Shown here piece by piece: positions 46,015 through 55,774 of a stretch of DNA of 64,000 nt. A model generated the notes under the pieces. It did no database searches, was not told the origin of the DNA, and was given only the letters and a program-made list of their open reading frames with translations. This DNA is from Corynebacterium sp. HMSC074A01. GTDB taxonomy: Bacteria; Actinomycetota; Actinomycetes; Mycobacteriales; Mycobacteriaceae. Positions within the stretch are counted from its first letter, which is position 1. Every line of letters starts with the position of its first letter. Location of the stretch: contig NZ_KV825618.1 of assembly GCF_001831515.1 (NCBI RefSeq), positions 8,272 to 72,271 of the forward strand, written 5' to 3'. A program made the translations under genes and the position numbers.

Positions 46015-48410
46015 TTGGCTGCCGCGTCGCAGGCGCGGTTGCGTACCGCGCGCGCGACCCGGTCCTGTCCCTCCGCGAGGATGCGCTTGAGGCCTGCGGG
46101 CACGGAGGCGTCGTGAAGCAGGGCGTCGGCCTTGCGCACCGCTTCCTCGGTCACGGCCCAGGTGGGGTACATGCCCTCGAGGGTGCGCTGCGCCATCTCG
46201 TTGGTCAGGCGATCCCACAGGGTGGGCGCGATGCGGAAGTACTCGTCGGTGAACGAGTCCAGGTTGACGTCGGTGCCCTGTGCGTTGAAGGTGAGCCCGT
46301 CCATGATGTAGCGGGCCTCGAGGTTGGTCAGATCCTCGTTAACCAGCGTGTCCCAGGCCCACTGCTTTTCTACCGTCGCGCGGCAGCGCAGGCGGGAGAT
46401 CACACCCTCCGAGGAGGTGTCCTTCTCATCGTCTGCGGCCGAAAGCGGCACCTCGCCCGCGGCAATCAGGCTGGTCAGCGCCAGCCAGCGCACCTCTTGG
46501 TTCTCCGAAGCCTCAAGCAGCTGCTTCAGGTAGGCGACCGTTGCATCGTTCGGGGTCAGCCGTGCCAGCGCCCGGTCGAAGATCGCTGCGGGCTCGGCAC
46601 CGCGGAAGGCGTCGTTCAGCAGCGCGAAGCCCTCGTCCTGCCAGGACGGGTCGACGTACTGCTTGACCGCCAGCGTGGCCTGGGCGAGCAGGCGCTCCTG
46701 GACACTCGGCTGGTCCTCGGCGGCGCCATGCTTGGCCACTAGGCGGACGAACTCGCGGGCCGGGAGGGCACCGTCGCGTACCGACTCCCACAGGGAGGAC
46801 CACACCAGCGTGCGCGCCAGCGGGTCGGCGATTTCGCCCAGGTGCTCGAGCGCGAAGCGCTGGTGTTCGGGGGTCAGCCCCATCTTGCAGTAGGTGAGGT
46901 CCTCGTCGTTGACCAGGGCCAGGTCGTGTGCGACGCCAGCGAGCTCGGGCACCTCGGTGCGTGCGCCGTCGACGTCGAGGGTGACGTGGTGGGTGCGTTG
47001 CACGTTGCCGTCGACAAGCGAATAGAGGCCCACGGTGACGCGGTGGGTGCGCATGACCTCGGACTCCTGGACCACGGCGAAGCTGTCCGCGGTGATGTCT
47101 GGGCGCAGGATAGATACGCCGGTGGTGCGCAGCCACTGCTCGGACCAGCTCGACAGGTCGCGGCCGGAGGACTCCTCGAGCGCGGAGAGCAGGTCGGCGA
47201 AGGTGGCGTTTGCGTGCGCGTGGTTGCGGAAGTGCTGCTGCACGCCCGCGAAGAACTCGTCGCGGCCGACGTAGGCCTGCAGCTGCTTGAGCACGGAGGC
47301 GCCCTTGGCGTAGGTGATGCCGTCGAAGTTCTGCTCCGCGGTCTCAATATCCGGGGCATCGGCGGCGATCGGGTGCGTGGTGGGCAGCTGATCCTGCTGG
47401 TAGGCCCAGGCCTTTTCCACGGCGGCGAAGGTGGTCCAGGCGTTCGGGTACTCACCGATCTCCGTCTGCGCGATCGCGGCGGACCAGGTGGCGAAAGACT
47501 CGTTGAGCCACAGGTCGTCCCACCACTCCATGGTGACCAGGTCGCCGAACCACATGTGCGCCATCTCGTGCAGGATGGTGTCGTTGCGACGCTCGAGGCG
47601 GTAGGGGGTCGGCTCGGAGGTAAAGACGTACTCGTCGCGGAAGGTCACCGCGCCCGCGTTTTCCATCGCGCCCATGTTGTACTCGGGGCAGAAGATCTGG
47701 TCGTACTTGCCGAAGGGGTAGGCCACGCCGAAGTTCTCGTGGTAGTAGGCAAAGCCGTCCTTCGTCTGGCGGAACAGGCGCTCGGCGTCCAGATGCTCCA
47801 TGAGCGAGGCGCGGGCGTAGAGGCCGAGCGGGATCTCGCCGTGTGCGTCGGAGTAGGTGTCGGTGACGTGCTCGTACTCGCCGGCGATGACGGCGATGAG
47901 GTAGGTGGAGAGCGGATAGTCCACCTTCGCCGACCAGGTGTTGCCCTCGCGGGTGGCGGCCTCGTTGAGAACGACCGTGTAGTGCTCTGGGGCGGTGACG
48001 TGGATGTCGTAGGTGGCCTTGATGTCCGGCTGGTCGAAGCAGGCGAAGACCTTCATGGCCATGGCGGGCTCGAACTGGGTGTACAGGTAGTCCTTGTTAT
48101 CGACCGGGTCGGTGAACTTGTGCAGGCCCTCGCCGGTGCGGTTGTAGGTGATCGTGGCGTCGACGACGACGGTGTGCGTGCCCTCGCTCAAGTCCAGCTT
48201 CGCGCCCTCGATCGGCGCGCCGTCGAGCGTGGCGGAAAAGGAGTCGGCGACCAGGTCGAAGAAGGTCTCGCCTGCAGTGGAATCGAAGGTGATCGTGGTC
48301 CGCGAGCGGAACTGCTCGGCTCCGGTGACGTCGAGGTTGATGTCGTAGTGGACGTTGGAAATCAGGCCGGCGCGGTGGCGCGCGTCGGCGCGAGTGAGAT
48401 TAGTTTTCAT
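46011..48410 (-). CDS. pepN: Aminopeptidase N
   Basis: Zinc M1 aminopeptidase of 799 residues. GAMENAGAVTF is the exopeptidase motif and HEMAHMWFGD with the later Glu (LNESFATW) binds zinc. The ERAP1-like helical C-terminal domain is complete. ATG at 48410. Divergent from the DsbA-like gene, the same layout as Rv2467/Rv2466c in mycobacteria. Confidence 0.95.
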   Translation of the reverse strand: MKTNLTRADARHRAGLISNVHYDINLDVTGAEQFRSRTTITFDSTAGETFFDLVADSFSATLDGAPIEGAKLDLSEGTHTVVVDATITYNRTGEGLHKFTDPVDNKDYLYTQFEPAMAMKVFACFDQPDIKATYDIHVTAPEHYTVVLNEAATREGNTWSAKVDYPLSTYLIAVIAGEYEHVTDTYSDAHGEIPLGLYARASLMEHLDAERLFRQTKDGFAYYHENFGVAYPFGKYDQIFCPEYNMGAMENAGAVTFRDEYVFTSEPTPYRLERRNDTILHEMAHMWFGDLVTMEWWDDLWLNESFATWSAAIAQTEIGEYPNAWTTFAAVEKAWAYQQDQLPTTHPIAADAPDIETAEQNFDGITYAKGASVLKQLQAYVGRDEFFAGVQQHFRNHAHANATFADLLSALEESSGRDLSSWSEQWLRTTGVSILRPDITADSFAVVQESEVMRTHRVTVGLYSLVDGNVQRTHHVTLDVDGARTEVPELAGVAHDLALVNDEDLTYCKMGLTPEHQRFALEHLGEIADPLARTLVWSSLWESVRDGALPAREFVRLVAKHGAAEDQPSVQERLLAQATLAVKQYVDPSWQDEGFALLNDAFRGAEPAAIFDRALARLTPNDATVAYLKQLLEASENQEVRWLALTSLIAAGEVPLSAADDEKDTSSEGVISRLRCRATVEKQWAWDTLVNEDLTNLEARYIMDGLTFNAQGTDVNLDSFTDEYFRIAPTLWDRLTNEMAQRTLEGMYPTWAVTEEAVRKADALLHDASVPAGLKRILAEGQDRVARAVRNRACDAAAN

Positions 48411-48484
48411 GGCCCCAACATACTCGCCGCGCAAGAATCGCTACTGTGGGGGCAACTGCTTTAAAAGGAGTGAAGGAGAACACC

Positions 48485-49105
48485 ATGGCTCAGTCCGTCA
48501 CATTTTGGTTCGACGTGTCCTGCCCGTTTTGCTGGCTGACCTCCCGTTGGATCAAGGAGGTAGAGAAGGTCCGCGATATTGAGGTCGAGTGGGTACCCAT
48601 GTCGCTGAGCGTGCTGAACCAGGGCCGCGACCTGCCGGAGGCCTACGCGCGCAAAATGGAGGCCAACTGGGGCCCGGCCCGCGTGTTTACCAAGGTCAAG
48701 GAGGAAGCCCCAGAGAAGATCGACGCCCTCTACACCATGATGGGCACGATGATCCACACCGAGGGCGAGGGCGGTAAGGAGGGCTACGGCGCCTACGACG
48801 AGATCATCGGTGCCGCGCTCGACGCGTGCGACCTGCCGCCGCAGTTCGCGGATGTGGCCAACTCCGAAGTCGTGGACGAGCAGCTGCGCGCTTACCACCA
48901 GCAGGCTATGGACAACGTCGGCGACGAGGTCGGCACGCCCGTGGTCAAGCTCGGGGACACCGCGTTCTTCGGCCCCGTGATCACCCGGGTTCCCACTGGC
49001 GAGGAGGCAGGCAAGCTTTTCGACGCCTCCGTGTCCCTCGCCTCCTACCCCCACTTCTTCGAACTCAAGCGCTCCCGCACCGAAGATCCCCAGGTACGCG
49101 GGTAG
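48485..49105 (+). CDS. DsbA-family mycothiol-linked oxidoreductase (Rv2466c-like)
   Basis: 206 residues with a thioredoxin-like fold. The active site is CPFC in WFDVSCPFCW, where Rv2466c has CPWC. The cis-Pro segment is GTPVVKLGDTAFFGPV. Rv2466c is a mycothiol-dependent reductase that meets oxidative stress; that role is inferred from synteny (pepN-this-rpiB). SD AAGGAG upstream of ATG 48485. Confidence 0.86.
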   Translation: MAQSVTFWFDVSCPFCWLTSRWIKEVEKVRDIEVEWVPMSLSVLNQGRDLPEAYARKMEANWGPARVFTKVKEEAPEKIDALYTMMGTMIHTEGEGGKEGYGAYDEIIGAALDACDLPPQFADVANSEVVDEQLRAYHQQAMDNVGDEVGTPVVKLGDTAFFGPVITRVPTGEEAGKLFDASVSLASYPHFFELKRSRTEDPQVRG

Positions 49106-49115
49106 GCTAAGGCGC

Positions 49116-49589
49116 ATGCGTATTTATCTAGGAGCAGACCACGCCGGTTTCGAGCGGAAGAACCAGATCAAGGCCCACCTGGAAAAGGCGGGCCACGAGG
49201 TGATCGACTGCGGTGCCCACGAGTACGACGCCGCGGATGACTACCCCGCGTTTTGCATCGCCGCCGCCGAAGCCGTGGTGGCGAACCCCGGCTCGCTCGG
49301 CATCGTGTTGGGCGGGTCCGGCAACGGCGAGCAGATCGCCGCGAACAAGGTCAAGGGCGCACGCTGCGCTCTTGCGTGGTCGGTAGAGACCGCGAAGCTG
49401 GCGCGCGAGCACAACAATGCCCAGCTCATCGGCATCGGTGGCCGTATGCACACCGAGGAAGAGGCGCTCGCAATCGTCGACGCCTTTGTTGCCCAGCCGT
49501 GGAGCGAGGAGGAGCGCCACCAGCGCCGCATTGACATCCTGTCCAAGTACGAGGAGACCGGCGTGGCCCCGGAGGTTCCGGGGAACTAG
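49116..49589 (+). CDS. rpiB: Ribose-5-phosphate isomerase B
   Basis: Interconverts ribose 5-phosphate and ribulose 5-phosphate. 157 residues. GADHAGFERKNQIKAHL, GIVLGGSGNGEQIAANKVKG (catalytic loop) and the end matching the actinobacterial form. It begins 10 bases after the DsbA-like gene. Confidence 0.94.
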   Translation: MRIYLGADHAGFERKNQIKAHLEKAGHEVIDCGAHEYDAADDYPAFCIAAAEAVVANPGSLGIVLGGSGNGEQIAANKVKGARCALAWSVETAKLAREHNNAQLIGIGGRMHTEEEALAIVDAFVAQPWSEEERHQRRIDILSKYEETGVAPEVPGN

Positions 49590-49616
49590 GGAAGGCTTTT
49601 CGCGATTTCATGATTG

Positions 49617-49642
49617 AGCCCGGGGTTGTCCCCGGGCTTTTT
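49617..49642 (+). terminator. Terminator after rpiB
   Basis: AGCCCGGGG and CCCCGGGCT arms, TTGT loop, T5 run. Confidence 0.9.
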
Positions 49643-49660
49643 CGCGCATGAGAGTTACGA

Positions 49661-49755
49661 GTATGGTCGGAAAACTGCGCTGAATTGGAAAGTTTTCCGA
49701 CTATAGTCGGAAAACTTCTACAAGATTGGGAGTTTTCCGATTATGATCGGAAAAC
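49661..49755 (+). promoter_or_regulatory. Three palindromic operators in exact 40-bp phase
   Basis: TCGGAAAAC occurs at 49667, 49707 and 49747, spaced exactly 40 bp. The middle site is a perfect 28-bp palindrome (49690-49717). The last is a near-palindrome (49732-49755) that touches the GTG of the next gene. Each centre contains a TATRRT-like -10 sequence (TATGGT, TATAGT, TATGAT), so a bound protein would hide the promoter. Confidence 0.75.
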
Positions 49756-50964
49756 GTGAATACCTTTCCCCGTCCGCAATACTTGGCGGAGCTCAATGCG
49801 ATCACCGGCAATGACCTCGTCCGCCTGGTCACCGGTGTGCGGCGCAGCGGGAAATCCACGTTGCTGCAGCTGTACCGCGAACAGCTGGTTGCCGGTGGAG
49901 TGGATCCGTCGCACATTCTCACCGTCAACTTCGAAGACATGGCAAACGACCATCTTCGCGATGCGACCGTGTTTCACGACTACGTGCGCGAAGCGGTCAG
50001 CAATGGGGTTACCCACCTTCACGTTGACGAGGTACAAGAGCTTGAGCAGTGGGCACGCGTGATCAATTCGCTGCGTGCGTCGGGTGACGTGGAGATCTGC
50101 GCGACCGGCTCGAACGCCTCGATGTTCTCCGGCGAGGGACTCACCTATTTGGCGGGCAGATACGTCACCGTCGAGGTTTTCCCGCTCTCTTTAGCCGAGT
50201 TCCGACTCTTTACCGCCACCCCGGAGCAGGAGCCGACGGAAGCGTCGTATCAGCGGTGGATGACCACCGGCGGGTTCGCGCGCAGCGTGCTTGCATCCGG
50301 CCCGGAGCTTACTCGCCAGCTCAACAGGGATCTCTTCGACTCGATCTTCACCAGGGACATCGCGCTTCGCGGGCAGGTCCGCGATACCGCGGTGTTTCTC
50401 CGCGTTGCTGCGTTCGTCCTCGATAATGCCGGCTCACCCCTTTCTGCCAACAAGATCGCAAACACGCTGAAGTCCAATGGCGCGAAAATCAGTGCAGACA
50501 CGGTGGATAAGTACCTGCGGCTGATGGAGGACGCACACCTCATCTATCCGTGCCACCGCTACGACACCCGCGGCCGCGGGTGGCTCAAATCCAACCCGAA
50601 GTACTACTGGGTTGACGCGGGGCTGCGCGACGCACTCACTGGCAGACGCGACTCCAACGCCGGGCACGACTTGGAAAACCAGGTGTACCTCGAGCTGCGA
50701 CGCCAGCGCTTCGAAGTGTGTACGGGCGTCGGGCGCGGCGGCGAAATTGATTTTCTTGCGCGTCGGGGCGACGACTCGTTCTATATCCAGGTTGCACTCA
50801 CCGCCTTAGATTCGCAGGTTAGGGAGCGTGAGCTCTCTTCTTTTGAAGGGCTTCCGACGGGTGCGCGCTGCATCCTGCTTACCGGTGACCGGCTCGACCT
50901 AGATACGGGACATGTCGAACAGCGCAATGCGTTCGACTTTCTTGCCCGCGCTGCCTTGCTCTGA
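49756..50964 (+). CDS. AAA+ ATPase, DUF4143 family
   Basis: 402 residues. N-terminal P-loop ATPase with Walker A GVRRSGKST and Walker B HLHVDEVQE, sensor-like CATGSNASMFS, then a winged-helix and DUF4143 nuclease-like half (LENQVYLELRRQRF, GGEIDFLARR: E-x-D-F as in PD-D/E-x-K folds). Biological role unknown. GTG at 49756 with no SD but TATGAT 8 bases upstream: a leaderless start is likely. It interrupts otherwise core genes and is probably acquired. Confidence 0.85.
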   Translation: MNTFPRPQYLAELNAITGNDLVRLVTGVRRSGKSTLLQLYREQLVAGGVDPSHILTVNFEDMANDHLRDATVFHDYVREAVSNGVTHLHVDEVQELEQWARVINSLRASGDVEICATGSNASMFSGEGLTYLAGRYVTVEVFPLSLAEFRLFTATPEQEPTEASYQRWMTTGGFARSVLASGPELTRQLNRDLFDSIFTRDIALRGQVRDTAVFLRVAAFVLDNAGSPLSANKIANTLKSNGAKISADTVDKYLRLMEDAHLIYPCHRYDTRGRGWLKSNPKYYWVDAGLRDALTGRRDSNAGHDLENQVYLELRRQRFEVCTGVGRGGEIDFLARRGDDSFYIQVALTALDSQVRERELSSFEGLPTGARCILLTGDRLDLDTGHVEQRNAFDFLARAALL

Positions 50965-50985
50965 GACTGGGACGCTCCCGCCGCG

Positions 50986-51651
50986 TCAGCGCGGCGGCGT
51001 GGGAATGCCCAACGCGTGCGCCATCTCCGCGAACTCCTCCTGGCTTAAGGCACCGGCCCCGGCGGGGATGTTGGCCCACAACTCAACGCCGGTGACGACG
51101 GGCAGTTCTTCCAGGTTGAGCTGCGTAGCAAGATCTGGGTCTGCGGGCAGGCTGCCGCCGATCAGCCCGGCGACGCGCACGCCGCGGCGCTGCGCCTCGC
51201 GGACCGTGAGCTCGGCGGCGTTGAGGCTGCCGAGCTCCAGCGAGGTGACGACGACAAGTGGTGCGCGCAGCTCGGCAGCGATATCGGCGACCGTGTACTC
51301 ATCTGCAAGGCGCACGAGTAGTCCGCCCGCGCCTTCGACGAGGGTGACGCCGTGCTCTGTGTCGAGGTCGCGGATCCACTCGCAGACTTCCTTCAGCGGC
51401 GGGACCTGCATGCCGGCGCGCCGGGCAGACAGGTTCGGTGCGAGCGGCTCGGGGAAGCGTGCGAGCTCGTGGGTGCGCACGCCGGTCAGTCGCGCGACCG
51501 TGTTGGCGTCGCCTAATCCTTCGGGCTCGCCGGTCTGCAGCGGCTTGGCCACGCGGACGCTGAAACCCGCATCCTGCCAGGCGGCGGCGAGGGCTGCGGT
51601 GGCGATGGTCTTGCCCACATCCGTGTTTGTACCGGTGACGACGATGATCAT
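50986..51651 (-). CDS. bioD: Dethiobiotin synthetase
   Basis: ATP-dependent closure of the ureido ring of dethiobiotin from DAPA and CO2. 221 residues. P-loop TGTNTDVGKT, substrate lysine in VAKPLQTG and EGAGGLLV. Overlaps bioA by 4 bases (ATGA). A small GC hairpin spans its stop codon. Confidence 0.94.
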   Translation of the reverse strand: MIIVVTGTNTDVGKTIATAALAAAWQDAGFSVRVAKPLQTGEPEGLGDANTVARLTGVRTHELARFPEPLAPNLSARRAGMQVPPLKEVCEWIRDLDTEHGVTLVEGAGGLLVRLADEYTVADIAAELRAPLVVVTSLELGSLNAAELTVREAQRRGVRVAGLIGGSLPADPDLATQLNLEELPVVTGVELWANIPAGAGALSQEEFAEMAHALGIPTPPR

Positions 51652-52937
51652 TGCTGCTGCTCCTTGCTTGCTGCTTGTGCTGCGGCGACGACGGCGTGCC
51701 CGATCTGGCGGGTCTGGTCTTCGGTGCAGATAAACGGCGGCATGGTGTAGATGTTGCGCCCGAACGGCCTGATCCACACGCCTAAGTCCACCGCGGCCTG
51801 GGTGGTGGCGGCCATGTCCACGTCGAAGGCCATTTCCACCACGCCGATTGCGCCGAGGACGCGGACGTCGGCAACGCCCGGGATCTCGCGGGCGGGCGCG
51901 AGTGCCGCGTTGAGCCAGCCCTCGATGTTGCGGGTCTGCTCGCGCCAGTCGCCCTCTTGGATGATGGCGGTGGCTTCGGCTGCCACGGCGCAGGCCAGCG
52001 GGTTGCCCATGAAGGTGGGGCCGTGCATGATGGCGGCCGGCTCCATCCCGGCGGCGACCTTGTCGGTGGTGAGCACGGCGGCGAGCGTCATGAACCCGCC
52101 GGTGATCGCCTTGCCCAGACACAGGATGTCGGGGACGACGCCGTTGTCCAGGGTGGTAAACAGCTGCCCGGTGCGGCCGAAGCCGGTGGCGATTTCGTCG
52201 GCAAGCAAAAGCACGCCGTGCGTGGTGCACAGCTCGCGTACGCCGCGGACCAGCTCGGCGTCGTGGAAGCGCATGCCGCCGGCACCCTGGACGACCGGCT
52301 CGATGACTACGGCGGCGACGTCGTCGGTTATGAGTTTCTCGAATTCGGCGAGGTAGGCGTCGCGCTCTTCCTTGCTTGCGCCGCGCACTGGCGGGGCAGG
52401 GGCGAAGTGCTGCTCGGCGAGCACGCCCTGCCACATTGAGTGCATCCCGCCGTCGGGGTCGCACACGCTCATCGCCGCGAAGGTATCGCCGTGGTAGCCG
52501 GAGCGCCAGGTCAGCAGGCGGTTGCGTTCGGGATGCCCGGTGCCGCGCGCGTATTGCAGTGCCATCTTGATGGCCACCTCGACCGAGACGGAGCCGGAGT
52601 CGGCGAGGAAGACGCGGCTGTAGTTTGGGCCCGCCGCGCCGCTGGTCAGCTCCAGCAGGTTTTGGGTCAGGCGCGCGGCGGGTTCGTGGGTGAGTCCGCC
52701 GAACATGACGTGCGACATTTTATCGATCTGTTCGTGGGCGGCGCGGACTAGGCGGGGGTGTCCGTGGCCGTGGGCGGCGGCCCACCAGGACGACATGGCG
52801 TCGATAAGCAGGCGGCCGTCGGTGAGCTCGAGGTACACGCCGTGGGTGCGGGCGACGGACAGGTTGCCGGAGCCGGGCGCGGCGTAGGGGTGCCAGATGT
52901 GCGCGGTGTCGATGGCCGCGAGTGTCTCGGGCGTCAT
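51648..52937 (-). CDS. bioA: Adenosylmethionine-8-amino-7-oxononanoate aminotransferase
   Basis: PLP transaminase converting KAPA to DAPA with SAM as amino donor. 429 residues. WHPYAAPG and DAMSSWWAAAHGHGHP near the start are the BioA signature, LLADEIATGFGRTG binds PLP, and LCLGKAITGG carries its Lys. ATG at 52937 with GAAAGG 6 bases upstream. A dispersed-motif copy encodes LLIDAM. Confidence 0.95.
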   Translation of the reverse strand: MTPETLAAIDTAHIWHPYAAPGSGNLSVARTHGVYLELTDGRLLIDAMSSWWAAAHGHGHPRLVRAAHEQIDKMSHVMFGGLTHEPAARLTQNLLELTSGAAGPNYSRVFLADSGSVSVEVAIKMALQYARGTGHPERNRLLTWRSGYHGDTFAAMSVCDPDGGMHSMWQGVLAEQHFAPAPPVRGASKEERDAYLAEFEKLITDDVAAVVIEPVVQGAGGMRFHDAELVRGVRELCTTHGVLLLADEIATGFGRTGQLFTTLDNGVVPDILCLGKAITGGFMTLAAVLTTDKVAAGMEPAAIMHGPTFMGNPLACAVAAEATAIIQEGDWREQTRNIEGWLNAALAPAREIPGVADVRVLGAIGVVEMAFDVDMAATTQAAVDLGVWIRPFGRNIYTMPPFICTEDQTRQIGHAVVAAAQAASKEQQQ

Positions 52938-52978
52938 GAGGGCCTTTCGTTGCTGTTGGTGGCGATATTGAACTTTAT

Positions 52979-52991
52979 TGAACACCGTACA
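52979..52991 (+). promoter_or_regulatory. BioQ-like operator between bioA and bioW
   Basis: TGAACACCGTACA resembles the corynebacterial BioQ site TGAAC-N3-GTTAC as I recall it. A second TTGAAC lies 10 bp to the left (52968). It is placed to repress both divergent biotin operons. Confidence 0.5.
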
Positions 52992-53014
52992 ACTGGGAGT
53001 GTAGGTTGAGTCAC

Positions 53015-53721
53015 ATGACCTACTTTTCGGTGCGGATGCGCGCCAACACCCAGGGCCGACACATCTCCGGTGCCGAGCGCATCGTGGGTGCTGAGCATGT
53101 CGCCGAGACCTGCGCGCAACTCGCGCAGCGGGCGCTGGACCACCCCAAAGGCGAGGCGGCGCAGACGCACCTGACCGTGGAAGCGCTCGACGCGGCTGCG
53201 ATTACGCACGCCGATGCCCTGCGCGTCGACGTCGCCGAGTGTCCGGATCCGGACGCCGCGCGCGCTGTGATCCACGGGTTGCTTGCGCCGCTGACCCCGC
53301 ACGCGGACGCGCTGATCCGCGAAACGTTTGCCGCTCGCGACATGCGCGGCGCGATGCTCGTGTGCGCGGGCACCGGCGCGCGTCTGGAACCGGACTGCGA
53401 GCGCGGCGTGCGGGTCAGTCACATGGACGCGCTCGAATACGTACACGCCACCGGCAAGGACGCCGCGCGCGAGGCGCTCGTGCTGAGCAGCAAAGTTGCC
53501 GCGCACCCGGACGTGATCGCCGAGCTGTGTATCTCGGACGACCCCGAGTACACCACGGGCTATGTTGCCCACGGCGGCACGTACACGCGCATCCCGCACA
53601 TCAAGCCGAAAGGTTCGCCAGCCGGGGCGCGCGCCTTCCTCGTCCGCGAGGGTGCCGACATCCCGGCGTTGATCGACTACCTGGAGCGCCAGCCGGTGCT
53701 CATCCAGACTGAGGTACTGGC

Positions 53722-53725
<4 letters not shown>
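53015..53725 (+). CDS. bioW: 6-carboxyhexanoate-CoA ligase (pimeloyl-CoA synthetase)
   Basis: Activates free pimelate with ATP and CoA to pimeloyl-CoA, the BioF substrate. 236 residues. YFSVRMRANTQGRHISGAERI is the BioW start signature, and the C-terminal half has GYVAHGGTYTRIPHIKPKGS. The ATG at 53015 lies 9 bases after GTAGG; a TTG at 53006 is less likely. Overlaps bioF by 4 bases. Confidence 0.93.
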
Positions 53726-54917
<1,192 letters not shown>

Positions 54918-54921
<4 letters not shown>

Positions 54922-55757
54922 ATGTCTGCGTAGTCGGCGGGGTGGGGGCCGATGCGGCCGAACTCCTCCTCGTCGAGCGAGATCAACGCCGCCATCTCGT
55001 CGGGCGACAGCTCGAAATCGAAGATGTCCAAGTTCTCCGCCATCCGCGCAGTCGAGGTCGTCTTGGGGAAGACGATAACCTTGTTCTGAATGTGCCAGCG
55101 CAGCACGACCTGCGCGGGCGTTTTGCCGTGCGCCTCAGCCGCGTCGGTGATCTCCGGGTAGTCCTCAAGGTCCAGCTCGCCGCCGCCGAGTGGTGCCCAG
55201 CCCTCGATCGCCACGCCGTGCACCCGCATTGCGTCGAGCTCCTTCCAGCGCTGGAACAGCGGGTGTAGCTCCACCTGGTTGACCGCAGGCGTGACGTCGG
55301 TGGCCATCTCCAGGTCATCGATGTGGGAGGGCAAGAAGTTCGACACCCCGATCGAGGTGGTCAGGCCCCCATCTCGCAGCTGGATCATCGACTTCCACGC
55401 GTCCACGTACGCGCCCTGCGAGGGCACCGGCCAGTGGATCAAATACAGGTCCACGTGGTCGAGCCCTAAGCGTTCGAGCGACTCTGCGAGCGCGGCGTCG
55501 GCGTCGCGGTGCCGGTCGTTCCACAGCTTCGTCGTCACATACAGCTCGTCGCGCGGGATGCCGGAAGCGGCGAGCGCGCGGCCCACGCCCTCCTCGTTGC
55601 CGTAGATGAACGCGGTGTCGAGGTGACGGTAGCCCGCCTCGAGCGCGGCCAGCGTGAGCTCCTCGGCGCGCGCCGGGTCCACGCGGTGGAGGCCGTAGCC
55701 GAGCTGGGGGATCGACGTGGCGTCGTTAAGCTGAAGGCGCGGGATTGCGGAGGTCAT
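54918..55757 (-). CDS. Aldo/keto reductase
   Basis: NADPH-dependent reductase of 279 residues, (alpha/beta)8 barrel. Catalytic residues are in GYRHLDTAFIYGNE (Asp, Tyr), VTTKLWN (Lys) and IHWP (His). Cofactor motif PKTTSTARMAENL. Closest in type to the 2,5-diketo-gluconate reductase subgroup; the substrate is not known. Confidence 0.9.
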
Positions 55758-55774
55758 GGGGGGTCCTTAGTGGT

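Noticed and set aside
46842-48464. 540-codon plus-strand frame opposite pepN
   Set aside because: Val/Gly/Leu-rich shadow of pepN with no domain.
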